From contig NZ_JAMKMS010000001.1 of the NCBI RefSeq assembly GCF_023634655.1, forward strand, positions 1 to 64,000: a stretch of 64,000 nt of DNA, read 5' to 3'. This stretch comes from Vibrio methylphosphonaticus (GTDB taxonomy: Bacteria; Pseudomonadota; Gammaproteobacteria; Enterobacterales; Vibrionaceae). Below the pieces are notes generated by a model. The model saw only the letters and a program-made list of their open reading frames with translations. It made no database searches and was not told the DNA's origin. Positions 7,267 to 15,065 of the stretch are shown here, one piece after another. The position numbers and the translations under genes are program-made. How positions within the stretch are numbered: position 1 is the first letter of the stretch; the number at the start of each line of letters is the position of its first letter.

Positions 7267-8523
7267 ATGGCTAACTTTTTTGAATTTATGCTTGGCTTAT
7301 TAAAAGAGCCAGCAATAATGGTTGGACTTATTGCTTTCATAGGCTTAGTTGCTCAGAAAGCAGATGTTTCAACCATTCTAAAAGGCACGATTAAAACCGT
7401 AATGGGTTTCCTAATTTTAGGGTTTGGTGCTGGCGCTCTAGTTGGCGCTTTAAATAACTTTTCCGTAGTATTTACAGAAGCGTTTGGCGTAAGTGGTGTT
7501 ATTCCAAATAACGAAGCTATTGTTGCTTTAGCACAAGAAGCATTTGGCTACGAAATGGCTTTGATCATGTTCTTCGCTTTCGTTGTTAATATTCTCTTAG
7601 CTCGTTTTACACCGCTTAAGTATATATTCTTAACAGGTCACCACACGATGTTTATGTCGATGTTGGTTGCTGTGATTCTTTCTACAGCGGGCATTACTGG
7701 CACAGTATTAGTGGCTGTCGGTGCGGTGATCGTCGGTTCGCTAATGGTTATCATGCCGGCGCTGGCTCAGAAGTACACCGAGAAAGTAATGGGTACTGAT
7801 CAGCTGGCGATGGGTCACTTCTCAACCCTGTCGTACTTGGTTTCTGGTTATATCGGCAGCAAATTTGGTGACACGTCTACCACTACTGAAGATATGAACG
7901 TACCAAAGAGCTTAATGTTCTTACGTGATACACCTGTAGCCGTAGCGGTAACCATGGCAATCTTCTTCCTGTTTGCCTCCATTTTTGCTGGCGGTGACTT
8001 TGTTGAAACCGTTTCTGACGGTCAAAACTGGGTCGTCTTCACTTTTCTACAATCTCTTATTTTTGCTGGTGGTGTTTACATCGTTCTTCAAGGTGTGAAA
8101 ATGCTGATTGCAGAAATCGTCCCAGCATTTAAAGGCATTTCCGACAAACTGGTTCCAGGAGCAAAACCGGCTCTAGATTGTCCAATGGTATTCCCAGTTG
8201 CACCAAACGCTGTACTCATCGGCTTCTTGTCTTCATTCTCAGCAGGCCTTTTAGCTATGGGCATCCAAGGCATGTTTGATTGGACTATCATTGTTGCGGG
8301 TGTTGTTCCTCACTTCTTCGTAGGTGGTGCATCTGGCGTTTATGGTAACGCAACAGGTGGTCTACGCGGTGCTATTCTAGGTGCATTTGCACAAGGTCTA
8401 TGTATCTCGTTCTTACCAATGCTGCTACTCCCAGTACTTGGCAATATTGGCTTAGAAGCTACTACCTTCGCTGACTTTGACTTTGGTGTGGTTGGTCTTA
8501 TTCTTGGATGGATTGTGTCATGA
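7267..8523 (+). CDS. ulaA: PTS ascorbate-type IIC permease (SgaT/UlaA family)
   Basis: Membrane channel of an L-ascorbate-family phosphotransferase system, moving the sugar inward while it is phosphorylated. It is 418 aa and very hydrophobic, with about ten membrane segments. Family-typical stretches include GFLILGFGAGALVGALN, FTPLKYIFLTGHHTMFM and FVGGASGVYGNATGG. It is encoded between IIB and IIA; the IIA start overlaps its stop (ATGA). No lactonase or pentose-phosphate genes (ulaG, ulaDEF) are in the window, so the catabolic route must be elsewhere or the substrate may differ from ascorbate. Confidence 0.9.
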   Translation: MANFFEFMLGLLKEPAIMVGLIAFIGLVAQKADVSTILKGTIKTVMGFLILGFGAGALVGALNNFSVVFTEAFGVSGVIPNNEAIVALAQEAFGYEMALIMFFAFVVNILLARFTPLKYIFLTGHHTMFMSMLVAVILSTAGITGTVLVAVGAVIVGSLMVIMPALAQKYTEKVMGTDQLAMGHFSTLSYLVSGYIGSKFGDTSTTTEDMNVPKSLMFLRDTPVAVAVTMAIFFLFASIFAGGDFVETVSDGQNWVVFTFLQSLIFAGGVYIVLQGVKMLIAEIVPAFKGISDKLVPGAKPALDCPMVFPVAPNAVLIGFLSSFSAGLLAMGIQGMFDWTIIVAGVVPHFFVGGASGVYGNATGGLRGAILGAFAQGLCISFLPMLLLPVLGNIGLEATTFADFDFGVVGLILGWIVS

Positions 8524-8966
8524 GCATTATGAAGTTAATTGGCGATAACATTGTTATCTCTACAGAAACAAACTTAAGCGTTGATGCAGCACTAGACATC
8601 ACTTGTTCAAAACTTCTTGAACATGGCAAAGTTGAAGCGACCTACTTAGCTGCAATTAAGCAAAAACATCAAGAGATTGGCGCGTATTATGTGCTTGCAC
8701 CAAAGATTGCAATGCCACATGCTCGTCCAGAAGATGGTGTCAATGAAGCTGCATTGCAAATCACCGTCTTCAAACACGGTGTTGATCTAGAGTCAGAAGA
8801 TAACGGCGCTGTATATTTTTCTGTCACCTTAGCGGCCAAGGATTCAGACAGCCATATTCAAACGATTATGGCGCTGTCAGAATTGTTCCAAAACGATGAA
8901 GACGTTGAAGCAATCATTTCTGCACAAACAACAGAACACATTGCCAACATTTTAGAAAAATACTGA
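8520..8966 (+). CDS. ulaC: PTS ascorbate/mannitol-type IIA component
   Basis: Cytoplasmic IIA subunit that accepts phosphate from HPr and gives it to IIB. The phospho-His is in APKIAMPHARPEDGV, the standard motif of the mannitol/fructose/ascorbate IIA superfamily. ATG 8520 overlaps the IIC stop codon (ATGA), which suggests translational coupling and favours it over the in-frame ATG at 8508. The product is 148 aa, the usual length. A strong terminator follows at 8993-9021, closing the operon. Confidence 0.87.
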   Translation: MSIMKLIGDNIVISTETNLSVDAALDITCSKLLEHGKVEATYLAAIKQKHQEIGAYYVLAPKIAMPHARPEDGVNEAALQITVFKHGVDLESEDNGAVYFSVTLAAKDSDSHIQTIMALSELFQNDEDVEAIISAQTTEHIANILEKY

Positions 8967-8992
8967 TTCAGTCCCCCCTACTGGCAGTATTC

Positions 8993-9021
8993 AAAGCCCT
9001 CAGTTTATTGAGGGCTTTTTT
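8993..9021 (+). terminator. terminator of the PTS operon
   Basis: AAAGCCCTCA pairs with TGAGGGCTTT around a six-base loop and ends in a T-run. It lies 27 bp after the IIA stop. The rest of the interval to 9260 shows nothing I can identify. Confidence 0.85.
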
Positions 9022-9260
9022 GTACCGACTCACATAATCCTACAAGAAAGCGTGGTTAAAACGCGTATTCTAGATAGATTTTTCAATGTCCATTTATTAG
9101 CAGCTTATTTTGCAAATATCGTCATTGAGCATGAAAGATGATAACGCCAAAATGTATGGCAACCTCCAAGCAACCAACAATTAGCAATCTCAGTGCACTG
9201 CTATATACTTTACCTTGATGATTGGTATCTGTTACTTGAAGTTGTGATTAGCTCACGTTT

Positions 9261-9317
9261 AGTTAACGGGGACACTATTGGTTAACGAGGAAACTATTAG
9301 TTAACGAGGAAACTATG
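9261..9317 (+). repeat. three tandem 19-bp copies of the ribosome-binding region
   Basis: Units at 9261-9279, 9280-9298 and 9299-9317 read (a/g)GTTAACG(g/a)GGA(c/a)ACTAT(t/g). Copies 2 and 3 differ only at their ends. Each carries a GAGG-like Shine-Dalgarno with the same spacing to ACTAT, but only the last ends in ATG and starts the BOF-family gene at 9315. The unit has therefore been triplicated over the translation initiation region. Confidence 0.9.
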
Positions 9318-9713
9318 AAAAAAACATCTATCTTTCTACTTTCGTCCATACTTTTTTCTGCTTCTGCTTTAGCTTCAGAAGAAACAATAAACAAAGAAGC
9401 CATGCAAACAACCGCAGGTGGATTTCAAGGCCCATCTGTAGATGACACATTAAGTACTGTCGAAGAAGTCATGAATGCGGGTTGGTTAACCGATGGAAAC
9501 AAGGTGACTCTCGTTGGCCATATTGTTAAGTCAATGGGAAATGACATCTACACCTTCCAAGATAGTACAGGTCAGATGCCAATTGAAATTGAAGCAGACG
9601 AATGGGGAGGCCAAACTGTTACACCAAAAGATAAGGTAAAAATCTTTGGTGAAATTGAGAAAAATGACAGTGAAGCAGCGGTTGAAGCCGACTCTGTGCG
9701 TATTATTAAATAG
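9315..9713 (+). CDS. BOF-family (YgiW/YdeI-type) periplasmic OB-fold protein
   Basis: Small exported protein of the bacterial OB-fold family linked in enterics to stress and antimicrobial-peptide tolerance. Residues 1-20 are a signal peptide (KKTSIFLLSSILFSASALAS). The mature part shows the family pattern: GGFQGPS, TVEEVMNAGWLTDGNKVTLVGHIV, DIYTFQDSTG, IEIEADEWGG and KVKIFGEIEK. Length 132 aa is normal. The start lies at the end of the third copy of a 19-bp repeat, and a 20-bp tandem duplication covers the stop codon. A single-gene transcript is likely. Confidence 0.9.
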   Translation: MKKTSIFLLSSILFSASALASEETINKEAMQTTAGGFQGPSVDDTLSTVEEVMNAGWLTDGNKVTLVGHIVKSMGNDIYTFQDSTGQMPIEIEADEWGGQTVTPKDKVKIFGEIEKNDSEAAVEADSVRIIK

Positions 9714-9736
9714 TCGTGCGTAGTATTAAATAGTCG
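9697..9736 (+). repeat. 20-bp tandem duplication across the BOF gene stop
   Basis: TGCGTATTATTAAATAGTCG (9697-9716) is followed at once by a copy with one mismatch (9717-9736). The first copy contains the last codons and the TAG stop. Confidence 0.9.
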
Positions 9737-9973
9737 AGTGATGCGTTCTCACCCATAAACCCAGTGAATCTTTGAGGTTCAATGAGAGCCTCAAAATGAT
9801 ATTTTTAGGCCCTCCCATCAATCGACAACGTTGACCTAACAGGTATCACGATTGAATTCGCTCCACTCCTTCATCCCATTGCACTCGCACATTGGGCCAT
9901 GGTATGTCTCCAGCACTCGCATCTCTCTGTTACTTGAGGTTATAATGCCCGCGCTTTCATCTGGGACATAACT

Positions 9974-10708
9974 ATGATTTCTAAAAACCAATTAAAACTA
10001 CTTCGTGCATTAGGCCAAAAGAAACAACGCAAGGCGCATGGCTTGTTTTTAGTCGAGGGCGAAAAGAACGTTCTTGAGCTAGTTGGCGCATCGCTTACCG
10101 TCAAACAAATCTTTGCCACCAGCGAGTTTCTTAGTGAGAATGCGCAAGCACTCAGCCGTTTTGATTGTATTGAAGCGTCTTTGGATGAGTTGACGAAAGC
10201 AAGCAGCTTAGTGAGTAACAACGCCGCTGTGGCAATTGTCGAAATACCAAGCCACGATATTCCTGAAGCAAAAGGATTGATGATTGCCTTAGATGGTGTC
10301 TCTGATCCCGGAAACCTTGGTACCATTATTCGCATTGCCGACTGGTATGGCATCAAGCACATTGTCGCGAGTACTGATTGCGCTGATCCTTATAACCCAA
10401 AAACTATCCGTGCCACAATGGGTAGCTTTGGTCGCGTTCAAGTTAGCCTGATCGATTTGCCAAGCTACTTGCAGCAGGCAAGCATCCCTGTTTATGGCGC
10501 ATTTCTTGAAGGCGAAAGCGTCCACAGTACCCAATTCTCTGCGCAAGGTATCTTACTGATGGGCAGTGAATCTCATGGGGTACGGGCCGAAGCGGAAAAA
10601 CACGTGACAGATAAAATTACCATTCCAGCCTTTGGTGGAGCCGAGTCGCTCAACGTAGCGATGGCGACAGGTATTATTTTAGATAACCTTCGCCGCCAGC
10701 ATAGCTAG
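9974..10708 (+). CDS. TrmH/SpoU-family RNA methyltransferase
   Basis: Transfers methyl from S-adenosylmethionine to a ribose 2'-OH of tRNA or rRNA. The N-terminal substrate-binding part (KLLRALGQKKQRKAHGLFLV) is followed by the SPOUT knot with its three motifs: DPGNLGTIIRIADWYG (motif 1), ILLMGSESHGV (motif 2) and GGAESLNVAMATGIIL (motif 3). It is 244 aa, typical of the RlmB-like group. It stands as a single gene ending before a bidirectional terminator at 10765-10802. The target nucleotide is not predictable here. Confidence 0.92.
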   Translation: MISKNQLKLLRALGQKKQRKAHGLFLVEGEKNVLELVGASLTVKQIFATSEFLSENAQALSRFDCIEASLDELTKASSLVSNNAAVAIVEIPSHDIPEAKGLMIALDGVSDPGNLGTIIRIADWYGIKHIVASTDCADPYNPKTIRATMGSFGRVQVSLIDLPSYLQQASIPVYGAFLEGESVHSTQFSAQGILLMGSESHGVRAEAEKHVTDKITIPAFGGAESLNVAMATGIILDNLRRQHS

Positions 10709-10764
10709 AAACTCTCTATTATATAGACGTCACTTGAATACAGATGTAAGTATCACTTGAATAC

Positions 10765-10802
10765 AAAAAACGCAGTCACTGAGTCAGTGGCTGCGTTTTT
10801 TT
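10765..10802. terminator. bidirectional terminator between the methyltransferase and ferredoxin genes
   Basis: AAAAAACGCAG-CACTGA pairs with TCAGTG-CTGCGTTTTTT. A T-run lies on either strand, so it can end both converging transcripts. Confidence 0.85.
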
Positions 10803-10882
10803 GTCTGGCACTATATTTATGTTGTATCTAGTAATTGTTCCACAGCGTTATTAACGTGCCCTACGAGGCGAACAGAGCCTGA

Positions 10883-11206
10883 CTATTTTTCTAGCATACC
10901 GAGCTTGTTGGGTACGCCATTCCACTTATCGGCTTCTTCCATCGCAGGCTTCACTTCAGTTATGTTTGGCCATACTTCCGCTAGCTCTTCATTCAATGCA
11001 ATAAACACTTGCTGATCTTCTGACAGCTCGTCTTCTTGGAAAATAGCCTGAGCATCACATTCAGGAACGCAAAGGCCGCAGTCTATGCAGTCTATTGGGC
11101 TGATCACCATAAAGTTCGGGCCTTCATAAAATGCATCGGCCGGGCACACCGCTACACAGTCGGTAAATTTACATTGAATACAATTATCTGTTACGACAAA
11201 TGCCAT
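10883..11206 (-). CDS. fdxA: ferredoxin FdxA, 7Fe-8S type
   Basis: Small electron carrier with one 3Fe-4S and one 4Fe-4S cluster. It has [14 protein letters not shown] near residue 9 and a second Cys set, [12 protein letters not shown], near 39, followed by the long C-terminal tail ([20 protein letters not shown]) typical of Azotobacter-type ferredoxin I. The frame opens at 11212, but the second ATG (11206, MAFVVTDNC) matches the family N-terminus and is better spaced from AAGAG. It gives 107 aa, the usual size. It is a single gene on the minus strand. Confidence 0.95.
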   Translation of the reverse strand: MAFVVTDNCIQCKFTDCVAVCPADAFYEGPNFMVISPIDCIDCGLCVPECDAQAIFQEDELSEDQQVFIALNEELAEVWPNITEVKPAMEEADKWNGVPNKLGMLEK

Positions 11207-11474
11207 GGTCATCAGCTCTTGGTTAGTCAGTCAATCAATAGGCAATAAGTGAAAAACCGTACGCGCCTATTATGGAGGGGCGATGATACGGATTCATGGG
11301 TAAAATTCAACATCATACCAAGCATAAATTTATCACGTTTTGCATTGCTGCTCTGCCCCAGTGGTTTGAATTAAGTATGACAGACAAAGCAACTTCACGT
11401 AAAATGCGCGCCATTGTGAGCGTAGTATCAAATTTGGTACCCCGCTAAGACACCTACTAACACGAGACATCACC

Positions 11475-13091
11475 ATGATACGTTTAACCGAAATTAAGCT
11501 TCCTCTTGATCACGAGGAAGACGCAATTCTTGCCGCCATCGCGAAAAAACTCAACATTCCGGCTGAGCAAGTCCTGTCATTCAATATGTTTAAGCGTGGC
11601 TATGATGCTCGTAAGAAAAGTAAGATTCTACTGATCTATACGCTCGATGTCGTGGTCGATAACGAAGCTCAGTTGCTCGAGCAATTTACCAATGACCCGC
11701 ACGTTAAAGTGACGCCGGACATGGAATACAAGTTTGTTGCACAAGCGCCGACAAATTTAACCGAGCGCCCGGTTGTAATTGGCTTTGGCCCTTGTGGCTT
11801 GTTTGCTGGTCTTGTACTGGCTCAAATGGGCTTTAACCCAATTATTGTTGAGCGTGGCAAAGAAGTACGCGAGCGTACCAAAGACACCTTTGGCTTTTGG
11901 CGTAAGCGCACACTTAACCCTGAATCCAACGTACAGTTTGGTGAAGGCGGCGCGGGTACGTTCTCGGACGGTAAACTGTATAGCCAAGTGAAAGATCCGA
12001 AGCACTACGGTCGCAAGGTTATCGAAGAGTTTGTTGCCTCTGGCGCACCAGAAGAAATTCGTTACGTCAGCAAGCCGCACATCGGTACCTTTAAACTGGT
12101 TACCATGATTGAAAAAATGCGCGCTAAAATCATAGAGCTTGGCGGCGAAATTCGCTTTAGTACCCGCGTTGACGACATCCACATGGAAGATGGTCAAATT
12201 ACGGGTCTAACGCTATCTGATGGTGAAAAAATTCAGTCTCGCCACGTTGTTCTTGCCGTTGGTCACAGTGCTCGTGATACCTTTGAAATGCTGCACGAAC
12301 GTGGTGTTTACATGGAAGCGAAACCGTTTTCTGTGGGTTTCCGTATTGAGCACAAGCAGTCCGTCATTGATGAAGCTCGCTTTGGCAAAAACGCGGGTAA
12401 CCCTATATTAGGTGCCGCAGACTACAAACTGGTCCACCACTGTAAAAATGGTCGTACTGTTTATAGCTTCTGTATGTGCCCGGGCGGAACCGTGGTTGCC
12501 GCGACATCAGAAGAAGGTCGCGTCGTAACAAATGGTATGAGCCAATACTCCCGTGCTGAGCGTAACGCAAACAGCGCGATTGTAGTGGGTATTTCACCAG
12601 AGGAAGATTTCCCAGGTCATCCGCTAGCTGGTATTCAATTACAGCGTGAGCTTGAAACTGGCGCATTCCAACTTGGCGGTGAGAACTACGACGCCCCAGC
12701 ACAAAAAATTGGCGACTTCTTGAAAGGCCGCGATCCAAGTGCACTGGGTGATGTTGCCCCTTCTTTCACTCCGGGCATTAAGCTGACTGATATTTCAAAA
12801 GCACTGCCAGAGTTCGCCATTGAAGCGATTCGTGAAGCCATTCCTGCATTTGACAAAAAGATCAAAGGTTTTGCCGGCGAAGACGGCTTGCTCACAGGCG
12901 TGGAGACACGTACATCTTCTCCTGTATGTATCAAGCGTGGTAAAGATTATCAAAGCGTAAATCTGAAAGGGTTCTATCCTGCGGGTGAAGGCGCGGGTTA
13001 TGCTGGTGGAATTTTATCGGCAGGTATCGATGGTATTAAAGCCGCTGAAGCCCTTGCGCTGTCGATGGTAGAGCAAGCGAATAACGCGTAA
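11475..13091 (+). CDS. FAD-dependent dehydrogenase (COG2509-type), 538 aa
   Basis: Predicted NAD(P)/FAD-dependent oxidoreductase of unknown substrate, widely conserved as a single gene. After a roughly 95-residue N-terminal domain comes the FAD Rossmann motif VVIGFGPCGLFAGLVLAQMG with the acidic end of strand 2 in IIVERG. Later motifs are NVQFGEGGAGTFSDGKL, VVLAVGHSARDT and YPAGEGAGYAGGILSAGIDG, the second FAD-contact region. No signal peptide or membrane anchor is present. A bidirectional hairpin at 13147-13176 follows. The physiological reaction is not known to me. Confidence 0.88.
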   Translation: MIRLTEIKLPLDHEEDAILAAIAKKLNIPAEQVLSFNMFKRGYDARKKSKILLIYTLDVVVDNEAQLLEQFTNDPHVKVTPDMEYKFVAQAPTNLTERPVVIGFGPCGLFAGLVLAQMGFNPIIVERGKEVRERTKDTFGFWRKRTLNPESNVQFGEGGAGTFSDGKLYSQVKDPKHYGRKVIEEFVASGAPEEIRYVSKPHIGTFKLVTMIEKMRAKIIELGGEIRFSTRVDDIHMEDGQITGLTLSDGEKIQSRHVVLAVGHSARDTFEMLHERGVYMEAKPFSVGFRIEHKQSVIDEARFGKNAGNPILGAADYKLVHHCKNGRTVYSFCMCPGGTVVAATSEEGRVVTNGMSQYSRAERNANSAIVVGISPEEDFPGHPLAGIQLQRELETGAFQLGGENYDAPAQKIGDFLKGRDPSALGDVAPSFTPGIKLTDISKALPEFAIEAIREAIPAFDKKIKGFAGEDGLLTGVETRTSSPVCIKRGKDYQSVNLKGFYPAGEGAGYAGGILSAGIDGIKAAEALALSMVEQANNA

Positions 13092-13146
13092 ATTAAACGT
13101 CGCTATTCAGCGATGATTCAATAGAGTGACATACGACATGTTCACG

Positions 13147-13176
13147 AAAAAAGCGATGGTCATTACCATCGCTTTT
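13147..13176. terminator. bidirectional terminator
   Basis: AAAAAAGCGATGGT pairs with ACCATCGCTTTTTT around a four-base loop. It lies between the converging FAD oxidoreductase gene and the minus-strand gene ending at 13195. Confidence 0.88.
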
Positions 13177-13194
13177 TTGTATCCGCTCGTGTCA

Positions 13195-13596
13195 TTAAAA
13201 CTTCCAAGACACACCGAGATCCACCCCAACACCTAAGTCCGCACCGTTATTAAACTTCACTTCGGGAGTGGCAAATAAATCGACATCAAGGTTTTTCACA
13301 GGTTCCCAACGAATACCCACTGGCGCATGAATATCAATCGCTTCACTGTGCCAGTTATAACCAACACCACCTTCTACAAACCAACTAATATTGTGCTCTT
13401 GCGAAATGGGTTTTTGCATCAACGCCATACCGCCGTTTACGTAGTTGTCGTTAACACCGACGATGATATTGTCGAATTGAAACGTCACCCCTCGTTTGCT
13501 ATCAACGCCAAGCTCAAATGCGTGAGTGGCTGTTGCCATCATCGCGAAAAAACTAGTAACAACAAACAAAATGGATTTAGTGATAGTGCTTTTCAA
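13195..13596 (-). CDS. exported small beta-rich (outer-membrane-like) protein, 133 aa
   Basis: Family not recognised by name. A TTG start at 13596 has GAGGAAA upstream and begins a clear signal peptide (KSTITKSILFVVTSFFAMMATATHA, about 25 residues). The mature part has alternating hydrophobic and polar residues and ends LGVGVDLGVSWKF, with a terminal Phe. This is typical of small outer-membrane beta-barrels or their periplasmic relatives. A longer frame exists from 13653, but it would put charged residues ahead of the signal peptide. It is followed by a strong terminator and is probably monocistronic. Confidence 0.7.
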   Translation of the reverse strand: MKSTITKSILFVVTSFFAMMATATHAFELGVDSKRGVTFQFDNIIVGVNDNYVNGGMALMQKPISQEHNISWFVEGGVGYNWHSEAIDIHAPVGIRWEPVKNLDVDLFATPEVKFNNGADLGVGVDLGVSWKF

Positions 13597-13800
13597 TGTG
13601 GTTTCCTCAAATAGAAACATCCTGTCTATGTTCATCCTGTAATAGTGGTACACCAGGAAAAATAACGGTGCGTTTTACGTGTTCGTTTGATGGAGCAAAG
13701 TTTAGAGGAATGACAAAATCGCACTTACCATTTAGCGCCACATTGATATCAAGATCTTTAAGTGCTCTGATAAAAACGGACAGACTTATCGCATCAACCG

Positions 13801-13903
13801 TAGAAGACAGTAGAAGACAGTAGAAGACAGTAGAAGACCGTAGAATAGTGAATAGTGAATAGTGAATGGTGAATGGTGAATGGTGAATGGTGAATGGTGA
13901 ATG
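13801..13903. repeat. compound tandem repeat: 4 x 10 bp then 9 x 7 bp
   Basis: The unit TAGAAGACAG repeats four times (13801-13840, the last copy TAGAAGACCG). It runs straight into nine heptamers (13841-13903): one TAGAATA, two GTGAATA and six GTGAATG. The tract lies upstream of the small outer-membrane-like gene, between 13596 and the lipoprotein gene at 14023. No convincing gene uses it, although the minus strand is open through it (HSPFTIHHSPFTIHYS...). Confidence 0.95.
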
Positions 13904-14022
13904 GTAGCGATAATAAACAATAGTCATGAAAGCCGACCTTATCTCATGTAGGCAAGCTTTCATGCTAAAAACCAGCTTAAATTGATCGACGCGTACTTAT
14001 GGTTCACAACGCCACTGGCATA

Positions 14023-14523
14023 TTACGACAGGGTTGCGTATTCCTTTAACTCATCATGTGACGCAGTGGTGACGTACTCACCATCTAGATAGAAATCAAC
14101 ACTCTCCTCGCCACTCACACCCAGCAATACTCGTGATTGGCCATTATCATCAACAAAGTTCATTTGAGTGGTATTGCCATCCAGCATAGAGATCTTAACC
14201 GGTGCACTTGTTAGCTTCTTATCTATCTTATGGTTCACTTTAATGTAAGAGTTGGCCGGCATATCAGCCAATGCTCTTTTTTTACTAAGGGGGTTAGTTC
14301 CAGTCCAAAACTCTATCGAGTTAACAACGAACAGATCCGCCATTGACGTGATTGCGTAAACAGGTGACATCAAGGTATATAGTCCAGCACGAGCATAACG
14401 GTTATCAACACCCTTGATGTTCACTTCGTGCATAACAAAACCAGTCGTTGCCATTTGGCCGATACAGCCAGAAAGCATGGAAGCCATTACAGCGGCGGCA
14501 ATCACGGTCTTAATTTGTTTCAT
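14023..14523 (-). CDS. DUF3332-type lipoprotein, 166 aa
   Basis: Envelope lipoprotein of unknown role found widely in Vibrio. The signal peptide MKQIKTVIAAAVMASMLSGC ends in a lipobox (MLSGC), with lipidation at Cys20. The mature part contains RYARAGLYTLMSPVYAITSMADLFVVNSIEFWTG-type hydrophobic stretches, which could be one or two membrane-associated helices, and a C-terminal polar domain. The product matches what I recall as DUF3332. No operon partner: the neighbour at 13596 is more than 400 bp downstream across the repeat tract. Confidence 0.78.
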   Translation of the reverse strand: MKQIKTVIAAAVMASMLSGCIGQMATTGFVMHEVNIKGVDNRYARAGLYTLMSPVYAITSMADLFVVNSIEFWTGTNPLSKKRALADMPANSYIKVNHKIDKKLTSAPVKISMLDGNTTQMNFVDDNGQSRVLLGVSGEESVDFYLDGEYVTTASHDELKEYATLS

Positions 14524-15065
14524 GGTACATTTTCCTTCTTACCTTCATCCATCCAAACATGGCGGGTAAGTTGCGCTAAATATCATCACTAAAAATAATG
14601 TCGCCATTATTTATCATCAGCCCCTAAAATGAAGCGGCGCGGGATTATATTCATCGCTTAATAAATGGCAAGCGAATGGGTTGGGCAAGAGCAATCGAGC
14701 CATCTCAGTCCGCATCCATAGCGATCGCCCTTAAACAACTTTTCGAAGAGGAATAATATTTATTGTCGTTAATTCAATGAATTAACAATGTGTTTACGCT
14801 TTCTTTTATCGAGACTTTCGCACTAAAGCACCAACGGCTGATCTGCCAATTTTTACGTTAAGCAGGCCAAATCCTACAATACGAAGTTTTATGCTTATTG
14901 AATCGACCAGCGTTCAAAATTTAAGCAGCCGCTACGTTGGCTGCGGAATAAAAAGTCCTGTTTCGATGCTAACAATGTGTTAGGATGTGCGGCTTTTATG
15001 ACTCAGCTCACACTTTGCTTGTCGAATAGTGAGAAAACAAACATTGCTGGCTATCACAGCAGCAC
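14524..15065. other. 542-bp intergenic region, no gene seen
   Basis: This is the shared upstream region of the divergent lipoprotein and BCCT transporter genes. I see a GCAGCC...GGCTGC hairpin at about 14930-14951 and AT-rich stretches, but no RNA gene or convincing ORF. Confidence 0.4.

Noticed and set aside
11757..12197. 146-codon minus-strand ORF within the FAD oxidoreductase gene
   Set aside because: Antisense shadow of a well-supported gene with clear FAD motifs.
13801..13903. CRISPR-like repeat array
   Set aside because: Units are only 7-10 bp and directly adjacent, with no spacers and no cas genes nearby.
13607..13963. 118-codon minus-strand ORF with HSPFTIHHSPFTIHYS repeats
   Set aside because: Most of its N-terminal half is a by-product of the 10-bp and 7-bp tandem repeats being open in this frame. 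It overlaps the upstream region of a real gene and has no family resemblance.
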